A stretch of DNA of 33,565 nt from Lachnospiraceae bacterium (GCA_024404495.1 JAKSPT010000026.1:1-33565); one strand, 5' to 3'. Positions 1 through 9,651 are shown, counted from the first letter of the stretch. Notes: generated by a model from the letters alone, not told the origin. Program-made: numbers and translations.

Positions 1-91
1 TCGCAAAAAACGCAGGAAACGCGAGATTACGAGAGAAAATCGGAGATTTCGCGACCGGGCAAGTGATGAACCTAATCAAATTTCAAGACCT

Positions 92-119
92 CATATTTTC
101 CCGTAAACGGGAAAATGTG
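92..119. repeat. Inverted repeat with 12-bp stem and TAAA loop
   Basis: The arms at 92-103 and 108-119 pair over 12 positions, with one G-T wobble, around a TAAA loop. The stem core is TTTTCCCG/CGGGAAAA. Neither strand has a T-run after the stem, so it does not look like a standard intrinsic terminator. It could be a protein-binding site, a processing hairpin or the end of an upstream transcript. The sequence alone does not decide. Confidence 0.5.
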
Positions 120-203
120 CTATGACCGCTTCGATAGTTCTCCATAACTTTAACCATAATACCACACCCAGCCAAGGTTGTCAATCGTTATTTTGCAAAA
201 AAA

Positions 204-241
204 TTCCGAAAAATGCAAAATACATCTTGCATTTCTCGGAA
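204..241. repeat. Imperfect inverted repeat overlapping the secG -35
   Basis: The left arm (204-218) and right arm (227-241) pair as TTCCGA/TCGGAA and AAATGCAA/TTGCATTT, separated by one A/C mismatch, with an 8-nt loop. The right arm contains the TTGCAT -35 element of the secG promoter. A regulator bound here, or strand extrusion, would interfere with initiation. The regulatory role is inferred from position only. Confidence 0.5.
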
Positions 242-255
242 CTTTGTGATATGAT
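227..255 (+). promoter_or_regulatory. secG promoter, extended -10
   Basis: TTGCAT (227-232), a 17-bp spacer and TATGAT (250-255) preceded by TGA, giving an extended -10. Transcription should begin near 262 and leave a leader of about 60 nt before secG. No competing element of similar quality lies closer to the gene. Confidence 0.7.
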
Positions 256-323
256 AGTACTACTGATGTAAAATAAGTGCCGGTCGGCGGCTTTTTCGCC
301 GCCGCGAAACGCAGGAGGATATT

Positions 324-641
324 ATGGATATCGTACTTTCTATCATTCTTTTCGTCGCCGCTATTTTTCTGATCGTTGCCGTTCTGATGCAGTCCGGTAA
401 GTCCCACGGTCTGTCCGGTTCCATCGCCGGCGGCGCAGAGACCTTCTTCGGCAAGACCAAGGGCAAGACCTTCGACAAGGTCCTTTCCCGTCTGACCACC
501 ATCGTCTCGATCGTCTTCGTCGTTCTCGTTCTTGCCGTTTACATCGCGCAGGACAACAAGGAGCTCGAATACGTCAAGGGCAACACCAAGGCTGCCGAAA
601 CCACCGCTGCCGTCACAGAAGCAACGACCGACGCGGAATAA
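324..641 (+). CDS. secG: Preprotein translocase subunit SecG
   Basis: SecG is the small accessory subunit of the SecYEG channel in the cytoplasmic membrane and assists SecA-driven protein export. The 105-residue product has the family layout: a first membrane helix (about 3-22), a Gly-rich loop with the GLSGSI..G..TFFGK pattern (about 29-44), and a second helix (about 58-75). A Thr/Ala/Glu-rich tail of about 20 residues follows, which is longer than in minimal SecG proteins and probably disordered. The ATG at 324 follows AGGAGG at a normal distance. The gene is monocistronic, with its own promoter at 227-255 and a strong terminator at 657-687. Confidence 0.93.
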   Translation: MDIVLSIILFVAAIFLIVAVLMQSGKSHGLSGSIAGGAETFFGKTKGKTFDKVLSRLTTIVSIVFVVLVLAVYIAQDNKELEYVKGNTKAAETTAAVTEATTDAE

Positions 642-656
642 TTTCCGATCACAATC

Positions 657-687
657 AAAAAACGATGCCCGCAGGCATCGTTTTTTT
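657..687. terminator. Bidirectional terminator between secG and coaW
   Basis: The stem AAAAAACGATGCC (657-669) pairs with GGCATCGTTTTTT (674-686) around a CGCA loop. The T-run continues on the + strand and the A-run provides a T-run on the - strand. It therefore fits both convergent transcripts: secG from the left, and ligA-obgE-coaW from the right. Confidence 0.9.
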
Positions 688-771
688 GTTTTGTTCGGAA
701 ATGAGTGCGCGAAACGGGTCTGCCCGGCGGGATCCTTGACACGCAGAAGCAATCCGTCTGAAGGGCCTTCC

Positions 772-1620
772 TCAGGCTTTTTTCTTTCTCTTTCCCGCCT
801 CGCCGGAGATCGCCGCACCGATGACGGTGGCAAAGCCCGCGTTTTCCGGGATCGTGAAATTCACGTCGAAAAGCTGATTCAGCCCGTCGAAGGTCTTCTT
901 CGCCTGCGGGACCGCCGAAAGGTTCCCGGTGAGGACGATATCCCTGACGCCGAACTGGCGGGAAGCAAAGACCGCGAGCATCCCGATGCTCTCGAAGACC
1001 ATATTGAAGATACCGAGCGCGAGATCCTCCTTCGAGGCGAGGTCGCTGACCTTGCCGAAGTTGGAGGCGGTCATATCCATCGCCATCCCGGGCATCAGGT
1101 CCGGGCGTGTGATATCCGAGATCATCAGGTCGATATTGCCGAGATCGCCGCCCGAGGCAAGCTCGATGATGCTGTCCATCGAATCCACGCCGAGCAGCTT
1201 TTTGGAAAGTCCCATCAGCGTACCGCCGCCGACGCCGGTACCGCCGAGGTAACGCATTTCCTTCCCTCTCTGCGCGTAGATCAGCGCGGTGCCGGTTCCC
1301 ATCGAAACGACGATCGCGCGGTCAAGTCCGGTGGAATAGAGTCCGCCGAGACCGGCGCAGGTGAATTCCGAGACCGGGACGCAGGGGACGCCGTAGATCG
1401 GCGGATTGATGTAGGCGGAGCCGACGCCGGTCATCCGCACGCACTCGATATCCGAAAGCGCGATCCCGTTTTCCGAAGTGAATTTTCCGAAGGCGCCGTA
1501 CGCCGAGGTGAGCGGATCGGTCGCGCTGACGAACATCGGCGCGATCAGTTCCTTCCCGGTCCAGCCGACGATCTTGGTCGTGCTGCCTCCGATATCCAGA
1601 CCGATAACCGTTTTTTTCAT
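772..1620 (-). CDS. coaW: Type II pantothenate kinase
   Basis: Phosphorylates pantothenate with ATP, the first step of coenzyme A synthesis. The 282-residue product has the acetate/sugar-kinase/Hsp70 (ASKHA) fold marks: an N-terminal phosphate-1 loop (GLDIGGSTTK, residues about 8-17), the SMGTGTAL phosphate-2 loop near the middle, and GGTGVGGGTLMGL just after it. The overall pattern matches the CoaW/eukaryotic-like kinases rather than CoaA or CoaX. The C-terminus is a short basic tail (KRKKK). The ATG at 1620 follows AAAGGAAGG. It is the last gene of the ligA-obgE-coaW operon, 21 bp after obgE, and ends toward the terminator at 657-687. The related BcrAD/BadFG ATPase family was considered, but the Gly-rich TGVGGGT motif supports CoaW. 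Confidence 0.88.
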   Translation of the reverse strand: MKKTVIGLDIGGSTTKIVGWTGKELIAPMFVSATDPLTSAYGAFGKFTSENGIALSDIECVRMTGVGSAYINPPIYGVPCVPVSEFTCAGLGGLYSTGLDRAIVVSMGTGTALIYAQRGKEMRYLGGTGVGGGTLMGLSKKLLGVDSMDSIIELASGGDLGNIDLMISDITRPDLMPGMAMDMTASNFGKVSDLASKEDLALGIFNMVFESIGMLAVFASRQFGVRDIVLTGNLSAVPQAKKTFDGLNQLFDVNFTIPENAGFATVIGAAISGEAGKRKKKA

Positions 1621-1641
1621 AAAAGAACCTTCCTTTCCGGT

Positions 1642-2910
1642 TCAGCTCACGAAATCAAAGCTGAAATCGTAGATCGTGACGGTATCGCCGTCCTTGACCC
1701 CCGCCTCGACGAGCTTGTCGATGACGCCGCTTCTGCGGAGGACGCGCTGGAAATAGTTCAGCGAATCGCGGTCCTCGAAGTTGACCGAGCCGACGAGCCG
1801 CCACAGCCATTCCGCCTCGACGATATATTCGCCCTTTTCGACCGTGATGGTGACCTCGTGATCGTTCCGGTCGATGACGGTCTCGGGCTTGACGTAGGTC
1901 GTTTCGTAAACGAGGACCGGCGGGAGCGTTTCAAGCACCTTTGCCGTCTCGCGGATCATTTCGTTCATGCCCTCTCCGGTCAGCGCCGAAACGGAGACGA
2001 AGCCGAGCGTTCCCGCCGACGCAGCCTTCAGCGCGGCGATCTGTTCCTCCGAGGCAAGCTCGGATTTGTTCGCGACGATGATCTGCGGGCGCTTCGCAAG
2101 CTCGGGGCTGTATTTTTCAAGCTCGGCGTTGATCGTTTTCAGATCCTCGACCGGGTCTCTTCCCTCGGTGCCCGCCGCGTCCACGACGTGTAGGAGCAGG
2201 CGGCAGCGCTCGATGTGACGGAGGAAGTCGTGACCGAGCCCGGCGCCCTCCGAGGCGCCCTCGATCAGTCCGGGGATATCGGCGGCGACGAAGCCCTTCC
2301 CCTCCCCGGTCGAAACGACGCCGAGGTTCGGCGAAAGGGTCGTGAAGTGATAGTCCGCGATCTTCGGTCTCGCCGCCGAGATCGCCGCGAGGATCGAGGA
2401 TTTGCCGACGCTCGGGAGCCCGATCAGACCGACGTCCGCGATCATTTTCAGTTCGAGGATGACCTCTTTTTCCTCTCCCTGCGTTCCGCTCTTGGCGAAG
2501 CGGGGGATCTGACGGGTCGGGGTCGCGAAATGACGGTTGCCCCATCCGCCTCTGCCGCCGTGGCAAAGGATGAAGGAATCCCTGCCCGACATATCGACGA
2601 TGACCTCGCCGCTCTCCGCGTCCTTGACGACCGTTCCCTCCGGCACGGGAAGGATCGTATCGTCGGCGTTTGCGCCGTGGAACTTGCGGTTCGCGCCGTC
2701 CCCGCCGTTCGCGGCGACGAACTTATGACGGTATTTGTAATCCAGAAGGGTGTTCGTTCCCTTGTCGATGGTCAGAACGATATTGCCGCCGTTGCCGCCG
2801 TCGCCGCCGTCCGGGCCGCCGTGGGAAACGTATTTTTCGCGGTGGAAGGCGACACAGCCGTTGCCGCCGTTGCCCGCCTTCACGTATAATTTCACATGGT
2901 CAATTAACAT
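1642..2910 (-). CDS. obgE: GTPase Obg/CgtA
   Basis: A conserved GTPase that acts in late 50S ribosome assembly and stress signalling. The 422-residue protein has the three Obg parts: the Gly-rich Obg fold (about 1-158, with repeated GGxGG patterns), the G domain (about 159-330) and a C-terminal OCT domain (about 345-420). G1 reads GLPSVGKSS, the switch I region contains the FTTLSPN motif, and G3 reads DIPGLIEGA. The G4 motif reads NKSE rather than the usual NKxD, a conservative but notable change at the base-specificity residue. The gene begins 17 bp after the ligA stop. Its upstream Shine-Dalgarno is weak (AGGTAG), which suggests translation partly coupled to ligA. Confidence 0.95.
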   Translation of the reverse strand: MLIDHVKLYVKAGNGGNGCVAFHREKYVSHGGPDGGDGGNGGNIVLTIDKGTNTLLDYKYRHKFVAANGGDGANRKFHGANADDTILPVPEGTVVKDAESGEVIVDMSGRDSFILCHGGRGGWGNRHFATPTRQIPRFAKSGTQGEEKEVILELKMIADVGLIGLPSVGKSSILAAISAARPKIADYHFTTLSPNLGVVSTGEGKGFVAADIPGLIEGASEGAGLGHDFLRHIERCRLLLHVVDAAGTEGRDPVEDLKTINAELEKYSPELAKRPQIIVANKSELASEEQIAALKAASAGTLGFVSVSALTGEGMNEMIRETAKVLETLPPVLVYETTYVKPETVIDRNDHEVTITVEKGEYIVEAEWLWRLVGSVNFEDRDSLNYFQRVLRRSGVIDKLVEAGVKDGDTVTIYDFSFDFVS

Positions 2911-2927
2911 CTTTTCTACCTGAGCTT

Positions 2928-4934
<2,007 letters not shown>

Positions 4935-4936
4935 TT

Positions 4937-4966
4937 ATTATAACACACATTCAGGGAAAAACGCAA
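4937..4966 (-). promoter_or_regulatory. ligA operon promoter, extended -10
   Basis: On the minus strand: TTGCGT (4961-4966), an 18-bp spacer, and TATAAT (4937-4942) preceded by TGT. It is divergent from the promoter at 5018-5046, about 50 bp away. Its position supports the ligA start at 4895. Confidence 0.7.
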
Positions 4967-5017
4967 TACCCTTTTCGTTTTTCACACGCTTTTCACAGAA
5001 AAAAAGAGCGTTTTCTC

Positions 5018-5046
5018 TTGCAATCCGGGTCATTTTATGCTATACT
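5018..5046 (+). promoter_or_regulatory. Promoter of the secreted beta-helix protein gene
   Basis: TTGCAA (5018-5023), a 17-bp spacer and TATACT (5041-5046) preceded by TGC, an extended -10. Initiation near 5053 leaves a leader of about 45 nt. It may also drive mutY and apeB by read-through past the hairpin at 6089-6125. Confidence 0.75.
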
Positions 5047-5096
5047 GTATCCGTATCGAACGATTTTTTCCGATTATACAGAAAGGTCCCCGATTT

Positions 5097-6083
5097 ATGA
5101 AACGTCATTTTCTCCCGGTCCTGCTCCTCGCGGTGCTCCTCGTCACCTCTTTCTTCTCCGTTTTCCCCCTTTCGGCGGCAAAGGAGATCCTGACCGAGCC
5201 CGTCGACCTCTCGACCGTAAAACAGAACGCCCGCGGCTCGGGCTACGAATGGGCGAACCGGACCAATATCCTGACCTTTGACGGGCTTCACATCGAAACC
5301 GAAGAGGAATACGGCTTCCGCATCCCGAACAACGCCACCCTCGTGCTGAAGGGCGACAACTACATCTCCGCCTCCCGCATCGCGCTCACCGCGATCGGTA
5401 CGCTGACCGTGCAGGGCTCCGGTACCCTTCATCTCGTCGCGGGCGAGGTCGGCTGGAAGATGATGAGCGTCGACCGCACCGCGTCGGTCAAGTTCAACAG
5501 CGGTAAGATCACGATCGAGGCGGGCGATATGGGTATCTATTCCGAATATCCGACCGTCGTCTTCGGCGGCGACTGCGACATGACGATCACCGTAAAAAAC
5601 GAGGGCGCCTATGCGATTAACGGCGCCGTCGTCCAGATCAACAACGGCAAGCTGACCGCGAACGCGCCGATCTACAGCCCCGGTTCCCTTTCGGTCGCCT
5701 CCTGCGATCTGAAGATCACCGCTTCGACGGCGGCGCTTTCCTCCCCGTCTCTGAAAATCAAGGAAAACAACGTCATCAAGGCGGGCGCGAACGAAGGCTC
5801 GCTTGCCGAGGTGAAGGAATACGCCGGCGAAAACGCGATCCTCCTGATCCCGACCCGCACGCAGAAAACCAGCCTCATCCTCGCGGCACTCTTCGATAAG
5901 GAGGCGCCCCGCTTCGTCGATTATCTCATCTTCGTCTTCGTGATCCTGCTCTTTGCCGCGGCGATCGGTCTTCCGATCCTGCACCAATACCGCAAGAATC
6001 AGAAGAAAAAGGAAGAGGTCGAAGCCCGGCGCGCCGCCGCCCTCGCCGAAAAGAAGCGTCTGAAGGAAGAAGCGAAAAAGTAA
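5097..6083 (+). CDS. Secreted, membrane-anchored carbohydrate-binding-like protein (beta-helix)
   Basis: A 328-residue protein of unknown exact role. The start at 5097 is chosen because it opens a clear signal peptide (MKRHFLPVLLLAVLL..., cleavage probably after the SAA near 26-28) and follows GAAAGG. An in-frame start 60 bp upstream lies inside the promoter. The body (about 40-250) has the GYEWANRTNILTFDGL pattern and repeated short beta-strand rungs (LTVQGSGTL, KITIEAGDMGIYS, MTITVKNEGAYAI). This is typical of right-handed beta-helices annotated as carbohydrate-binding domain (DUF4353-like) proteins. A single membrane helix (about 276-295) is followed by a highly charged Lys/Glu/Ala cytoplasmic tail. 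I infer type I topology with the beta-helix outside. No enzymatic motif is visible, and ligand binding is inference. Confidence 0.7.
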   Translation: MKRHFLPVLLLAVLLVTSFFSVFPLSAAKEILTEPVDLSTVKQNARGSGYEWANRTNILTFDGLHIETEEEYGFRIPNNATLVLKGDNYISASRIALTAIGTLTVQGSGTLHLVAGEVGWKMMSVDRTASVKFNSGKITIEAGDMGIYSEYPTVVFGGDCDMTITVKNEGAYAINGAVVQINNGKLTANAPIYSPGSLSVASCDLKITASTAALSSPSLKIKENNVIKAGANEGSLAEVKEYAGENAILLIPTRTQKTSLILAALFDKEAPRFVDYLIFVFVILLFAAAIGLPILHQYRKNQKKKEEVEARRAAALAEKKRLKEEAKK

Positions 6084-6088
6084 ACCAT

Positions 6089-6125
6089 AACGGGAAACCC
6101 GCACAAACGGCGTTTCCCGTTTTTA
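6089..6125 (+). terminator. Intrinsic terminator before mutY
   Basis: AACGGGAAAC (6089-6098) pairs with GTTTCCCGTT (6112-6121), and five Ts run through 6124. It lies between the beta-helix protein gene and mutY, whose ATG is only 9 bp later, so mutY may be expressed by partial read-through. Confidence 0.7.
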
Positions 6126-6133
6126 CGAGGAAA

Positions 6134-7204
6134 ATGAACCGAAACGAAAAAACCGCGCTGATCCGCGAAAACGTCCCGTCCCTCCTCTACTGGTACCGCG
6201 CGAACGCGAGGGTACTGCCGTGGCGCTCCGATCCGACGCCCTATCACGTCTGGATCTCGGAGATCATGCTGCAGCAGACGAGAGTTGAGGCGGTGAAGCC
6301 GTATTATCTTGCTTTTATCGGGGAATTGCCCGATATCCCTTCCCTCGCCGCCGTCGACGACGGGAGGCTGATGAAAAAATGGGAGGGGCTCGGCTATTAT
6401 TCCCGCGCGCGGAATCTGAAAAAGGCGGCGGTCGCCGTCACGCAGACGATGGGCGGAAGCCTCCCCGCCGATTACGAAAGGCTCCTTTCCCTCCCCGGCA
6501 TCGGGGAATACACGGCGGGCGCGATCTCCTCGATCGCCTTCGGTCTGCCGAAGCCCGCGGTCGACGGAAACGTCCTGCGCGTCCTGACCCGCCTCCTCGC
6601 CGATGAGAGAGAGGTCACCGATCCCGCCGTGAAAAAAGACCTGACCGCGCTCCTTGAAGAGGTCTATCTTGCCTTTCCCGGTGACTCCTCCGCGCTGACG
6701 CAGAGCCTGATGGAGCTCGGCGCGACGGTCTGCCTGCCGAACGGTGTCCCGAAATGCGAAGACTGTCCGTGGGCGGACGCCTGCGAGGCAAGGAAAGCGG
6801 GAAGAGCCGAAGAATTCCCCTTCAAAGCGCCGAAAAAGCCGCGCAGGATCGAAGAGCGGACCGTGCTTCTGCTCCGTCACGGCGGAAAATACGCCGTAAG
6901 GAAGCGTCCCGAACGCGGGCTGCTCGCGGGACTTTACGAGTTTCCGTCCCTTGACGGGCACCTGAACGAAGAAGAGGTCAGGCGTGCCGCCGGGGCGGCT
7001 TTCGGAGAGATCGCATCGGTCACGCCGCTTCCCGACGCGATCCATATCTTCACCCACGTTGAGTGGAAGATGCGCGGGTATCTCATTGACTGCGGAACCG
7101 CGTCTGCCGAGCTGATCTGGGCAACACCCGAAGAAATCAAAAACGAATACGCGGTCGCCTCCGCGTTCCGGACTTATAAAAATACCGTATTACAGGGAGA
7201 ATGA
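6134..7204 (+). CDS. mutY: A/G-specific adenine glycosylase MutY
   Basis: Removes adenine mispaired with 8-oxoguanine or guanine in base excision repair. The 356-residue protein has the catalytic Glu in LQQTRVEAV (about 50), the helix-hairpin-helix LPGIGEYTAGAI, and the catalytic Asp in PAVDGNVLRV. A four-cysteine Fe4S4 loop is spaced C-x7-C-x2-C-x5-C (CLPNGVPKCEDC...C). A C-terminal MutT-like 8-oxoG recognition domain starts near RTVLLLRHGGKYAVRKR. It is a full-length protein. The start follows an ACGAGGA box. It is followed after 3 bp by apeB, so the two are probably co-transcribed. Its cluster must be supplied by the cell's Fe-S assembly system, for which a candidate lies at 10671-12326. 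Confidence 0.95.
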   Translation: MNRNEKTALIRENVPSLLYWYRANARVLPWRSDPTPYHVWISEIMLQQTRVEAVKPYYLAFIGELPDIPSLAAVDDGRLMKKWEGLGYYSRARNLKKAAVAVTQTMGGSLPADYERLLSLPGIGEYTAGAISSIAFGLPKPAVDGNVLRVLTRLLADEREVTDPAVKKDLTALLEEVYLAFPGDSSALTQSLMELGATVCLPNGVPKCEDCPWADACEARKAGRAEEFPFKAPKKPRRIEERTVLLLRHGGKYAVRKRPERGLLAGLYEFPSLDGHLNEEEVRRAAGAAFGEIASVTPLPDAIHIFTHVEWKMRGYLIDCGTASAELIWATPEEIKNEYAVASAFRTYKNTVLQGE

Positions 7205-7207
7205 AAA

Positions 7208-8509
7208 ATGAATCAGACGATCAAAGACCTTTTTTCCTTTATTCAAGCCGCAAAAACGCCCTTTCACGCCGTCGCGGAAGCGAAAAAGCTGCTTCTTGAA
7301 GCCGGTTTTGCCGCGCTGAACGAGGCGGACGAATGGAATCTGCTTCCCGGTCACGCCTATTTCACCGACCGCAACGGATCGGCGCTGATCGCCTTCCGTC
7401 TGCCCGAAAACGAGCCGGACGGTTTCCAAATCGTCGCCTCCCACAGCGATTCCCCTTCCTTCAAGATCAAGGAAAACGCCGAGCTTGCCTCCGACGTCTA
7501 CGTCCGTCTGAACGTCGAACCCTACGGCGGTATGATCTGCTCCTCGTGGTTCGACCGCCCGCTTTCGGTCGCGGGGCGCGTTCTCGTGAAAACGGAAACC
7601 GGCGTCGAAACGCGGCTGATCTCCTTTGACAAAGACCTTCTGATGATCCCGAACGTGGCGATCCATATGAACCGGAGCGTCAACTCGGGTTACGCCTACA
7701 ATATGGCGGTCGATATGATGCCGCTTTTCGGCGACGGAAACGCGAAGGGCGCTTTCAAAAAGCTCGTCGCGGAGGAAGCGGGCTGTGCCGCCGACGATAT
7801 CCTCGGGAACGATCTCTTCCTCTATAACCGGATGCCCGGGACCGAGTGGGGCGAAGCGAACGAATTCATCTCCGCGCCCCGTCTCGACGACCTCGAATGC
7901 GCCTTCTCTTCCCTCTCCGCGCTGATCTCGGCGGATAATCCCCGTTCTGTCGCGGTCGCGGCGATCCTCGACAACGAGGAGGTCGGCTCGGGCACCAAGC
8001 AGGGCGCCGATTCCGACTTTCTTCCTTCGGTCCTGCACCGCGTTGCCGCCGCACTCGGAAAGGAAGCGGATTTCACCCGTATGACCGCAAACAGCTTCAT
8101 GGTCTCCGCCGACAACGCGCACGCCGTCCATCCGAACCACCCCGAATACGCCGACCCGACCCACCGTCCGGCGATGAACGGCGGCATCGTCATCAAGTTC
8201 AACGCCAATCAGAAATACACGACCGACGGCGTTTCAAACGCGCTCTTTGAAATCCTCTGCAAGCGCGCCTGCGTTCCCTATCAGTTTTTCGCTAACCGCT
8301 CCGACCTTCCCGGCGGCAGTACGCTCGGCAACATTTCGAACACGCACGTTTCGATGAACACCGTGGATATCGGTCTGCCCCAGCTCGCGATGCACTCCGC
8401 TTACGAAACGGCGGGCGCAAAGGATCCCGATTTCCTGATCGCCGCGCTGAAAGAGGTCTTCCTTGCCTCGGTCAAGGCGAAAGGAAACGGTTCCTATACC
8501 CTGCTCTGA
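7208..8509 (+). CDS. apeB: M18 family aminopeptidase
   Basis: A cytosolic metallo-aminopeptidase that releases N-terminal residues from peptides and forms large dodecameric shells in the family. The 433-residue product is full length. The metal and catalytic motifs are present: SHSDSP (His79, Asp81), RLDDLECAF, LDNEEVGSGT with the paired glutamates, SADNAHAVHPN, and HSAYETAG near the C-terminus, each as expected for M18. The ATG at 7208 lies 3 bp after the mutY stop and its ribosome site lies in the mutY end (AGGGAGAA). It has no signal peptide. Confidence 0.93.
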   Translation: MNQTIKDLFSFIQAAKTPFHAVAEAKKLLLEAGFAALNEADEWNLLPGHAYFTDRNGSALIAFRLPENEPDGFQIVASHSDSPSFKIKENAELASDVYVRLNVEPYGGMICSSWFDRPLSVAGRVLVKTETGVETRLISFDKDLLMIPNVAIHMNRSVNSGYAYNMAVDMMPLFGDGNAKGAFKKLVAEEAGCAADDILGNDLFLYNRMPGTEWGEANEFISAPRLDDLECAFSSLSALISADNPRSVAVAAILDNEEVGSGTKQGADSDFLPSVLHRVAAALGKEADFTRMTANSFMVSADNAHAVHPNHPEYADPTHRPAMNGGIVIKFNANQKYTTDGVSNALFEILCKRACVPYQFFANRSDLPGGSTLGNISNTHVSMNTVDIGLPQLAMHSAYETAGAKDPDFLIAALKEVFLASVKAKGNGSYTLL

Positions 8510-8672
8510 CCGGCGTTTTCCGGGTCTTTCCCGCGAAAAAACGCCCGGATCCGGCTGATTCTACGTTTTGTAGAGTGATTTCCGGTTCGTCGGATGGCAT
8601 TTCCGGTCTTCGCAATGTAGAATAGCATCAATAAAGCACCGGGGGCGGTGCCGACGAAAGGAAGCAATCAAT
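8510..8672. other. Intergenic region between apeB and the XRE regulator
   Basis: Just after apeB, GGCGTTTT (8512-8519) pairs with AAAACGCC (8538-8545), with a further inner GC stem. There is no T-run, so it is only a weak terminator candidate. A palindrome lies at 8560-8574. A possible -10, TAGAAT (8618-8623), follows a poor -35 at 8595-8600 (TGGCAT, 17-bp spacer). A GAAAGGA box at about 8656-8662 serves the ATG at 8673. Confidence 0.4.
8560..8574. promoter_or_regulatory. Candidate operator palindrome upstream of the XRE gene
   Basis: TCTAC-GTTTT-GTAGA is a perfect 5-bp inverted repeat about 100 bp upstream of the XRE-family regulator. Such short dyads are common operators for this family, which often controls its own gene. 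A related GTAGA occurs at the candidate -10 (8617-8621). Binding is inferred, not shown. Confidence 0.3.
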
Positions 8673-9593
8673 ATGGCAAAACAAACGATCGGAGAATTTC
8701 TTGCGGTTCTGCGGAAAGCCAGAGGTATGACGCAGGAGGAGGCAGCAGAAAAGCTGCAGGTGTCGTCAAAGACGGTTTCCTCCTGGGAAAACGACCGTAC
8801 CTATCCCGATATTCTTCTGCTTCCCGCGATCGCCGAGCTATACGGGGTCAGCGTGGATGAACTTGTCCGCGGGGAACGCAATACGCACGACGAATGCGCG
8901 GAACAGACAAAAGAAATCAATGAAACGGCGCTGAACAAAATGCGCAGGAACAAGCTGGTACGCTACGAGCAAAAGCGCAGCGTCCTCACTGTGACGGCGA
9001 TCATAGGGCTCATTTTGTCTCCGATCGGTATCGCTTTTCAGGTCGATTGGGTCGCGATCCTCTTTATCATCATCGGCTTGTTCACCTCTCTCCTCTGCAC
9101 CCTTCTGCTGCTGCATCATACCAAAAGCTACCTTGCCTCGGAGGGTATCGCATTCACGGAGGATATTACGCCCGAAAACGGACAGTTTTACCTTTCGGTC
9201 AATCACGAAATGATCGTCCGCATCAAACATATTCTTTTTCTGCCGTTTCTGCTCATCTTTTTCTGCGTGAGATTATCCGGAACAGCGTGTATTCTCATTA
9301 CGCTTGTCATGCTCTTCGGTCTGTCTTTATGGCAGCGTCATATCGTCGTTAAGCACGGAACGGAGAAACAGATCGAATGCGAAATAAACAACCTTAAGAT
9401 TATCGTAGGATTCGCGGTTTTGACCATAATCGCAGCAGGTATCGTAGAATTCGCGGTTTTGACCATAATCGCAGCAGGTATCGCAGGATTCGCGGTTCCG
9501 GTCAAATCAATTACCTTTTTTGTCATTGAAGCGATCCTCGGTTTCATATTGCGAAAAAGGAACTGCTTCGCGCCGATCCAAGAAACGCTTTAA
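8673..9593 (+). CDS. XRE-family regulator with C-terminal membrane domain
   Basis: A 306-residue protein with an N-terminal helix-turn-helix (about 5-62: RGMTQEEAAEKLQVSSKTVSSWEN, then LPAIAELYGVSVDELVRGE), typical of XRE/Cro regulators. A linker is followed by about six predicted membrane segments (about 108-150, 188-222, 245-300). HTH-plus-membrane proteins of this kind are common in Clostridia and may sense membrane or cell-envelope state. No target is evident from the neighbours. The last membrane part is built on a 39-bp tandem duplication that repeats FAVLTIIAAGI. Base composition is slightly more AT-rich than the flanking genes, consistent with a more variable or accessory gene. The start follows GAAAGGA. 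Confidence 0.8.
   Translation: MAKQTIGEFLAVLRKARGMTQEEAAEKLQVSSKTVSSWENDRTYPDILLLPAIAELYGVSVDELVRGERNTHDECAEQTKEINETALNKMRRNKLVRYEQKRSVLTVTAIIGLILSPIGIAFQVDWVAILFIIIGLFTSLLCTLLLLHHTKSYLASEGIAFTEDITPENGQFYLSVNHEMIVRIKHILFLPFLLIFFCVRLSGTACILITLVMLFGLSLWQRHIVVKHGTEKQIECEINNLKIIVGFAVLTIIAAGIVEFAVLTIIAAGIAGFAVPVKSITFFVIEAILGFILRKRNCFAPIQETL
9411..9501 (+). repeat. 39-bp in-frame tandem repeat inside the XRE-membrane gene
   Basis: Two near-identical 39-bp units (9411-9449 and 9450-9488) differ at two positions near their ends. They are followed by a partial third copy (9489 onward), and a related 9-bp stretch precedes the first unit. Each unit encodes 13 residues beginning FAVLTIIAAGI. The near identity points to recent slippage or duplication that keeps the frame and lengthens a hydrophobic segment. 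Confidence 0.9.
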
Positions 9594-9594
9594 C

Positions 9595-9647
9595 ATCAAA
9601 AACACCGCGGCTGACGTACCAAAGCAAGTCAGCCGCGGTGTTTTGAT
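9595..9647. terminator. Bidirectional terminator, XRE gene and UROD-family gene
   Basis: A long stem joins ATCAAAAACACCGCGGCTGA(C) (9595-9615) and its complement (9628-9647), with one extra A in the left arm and a 12-nt loop. The ends are A-rich on the left and T-rich on the right, so it can stop transcripts from both convergent genes. Confidence 0.88.
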
Positions 9648-9651
9648 TGTA

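Larger units (their letters stand above)
1..323. other. AT-rich intergenic region upstream of secG
   Basis: No gene can be supported here. Short frames open to the left edge end at about positions 66, 105 and 123, and none gives a recognisable C-terminus. The stretch is clearly more AT-rich than the rest of the window. It holds a 12-bp hairpin (92-119), an imperfect 15-bp hairpin (204-241) and the secG promoter (227-255). The secG ribosome binding site (AGGAGG, about 312-317) lies just before the ATG at 324. Confidence 0.6.

Noticed and set aside
92..119. Hairpin as intrinsic terminator
   Set aside because: No T-run follows the stem on either strand.
1..123. C-terminal end of an upstream gene
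   Set aside because: All three + frames stay open from the edge for 20 to 40 codons, and none looks like a known C-terminus. The window alone cannot decide.
9411..9501. Direct repeats as a possible CRISPR or integration site
   Set aside because: The units are adjacent without spacers, multiples of three and in frame in a coding region. The same applies to the TEPE repeats at 33472-33565.
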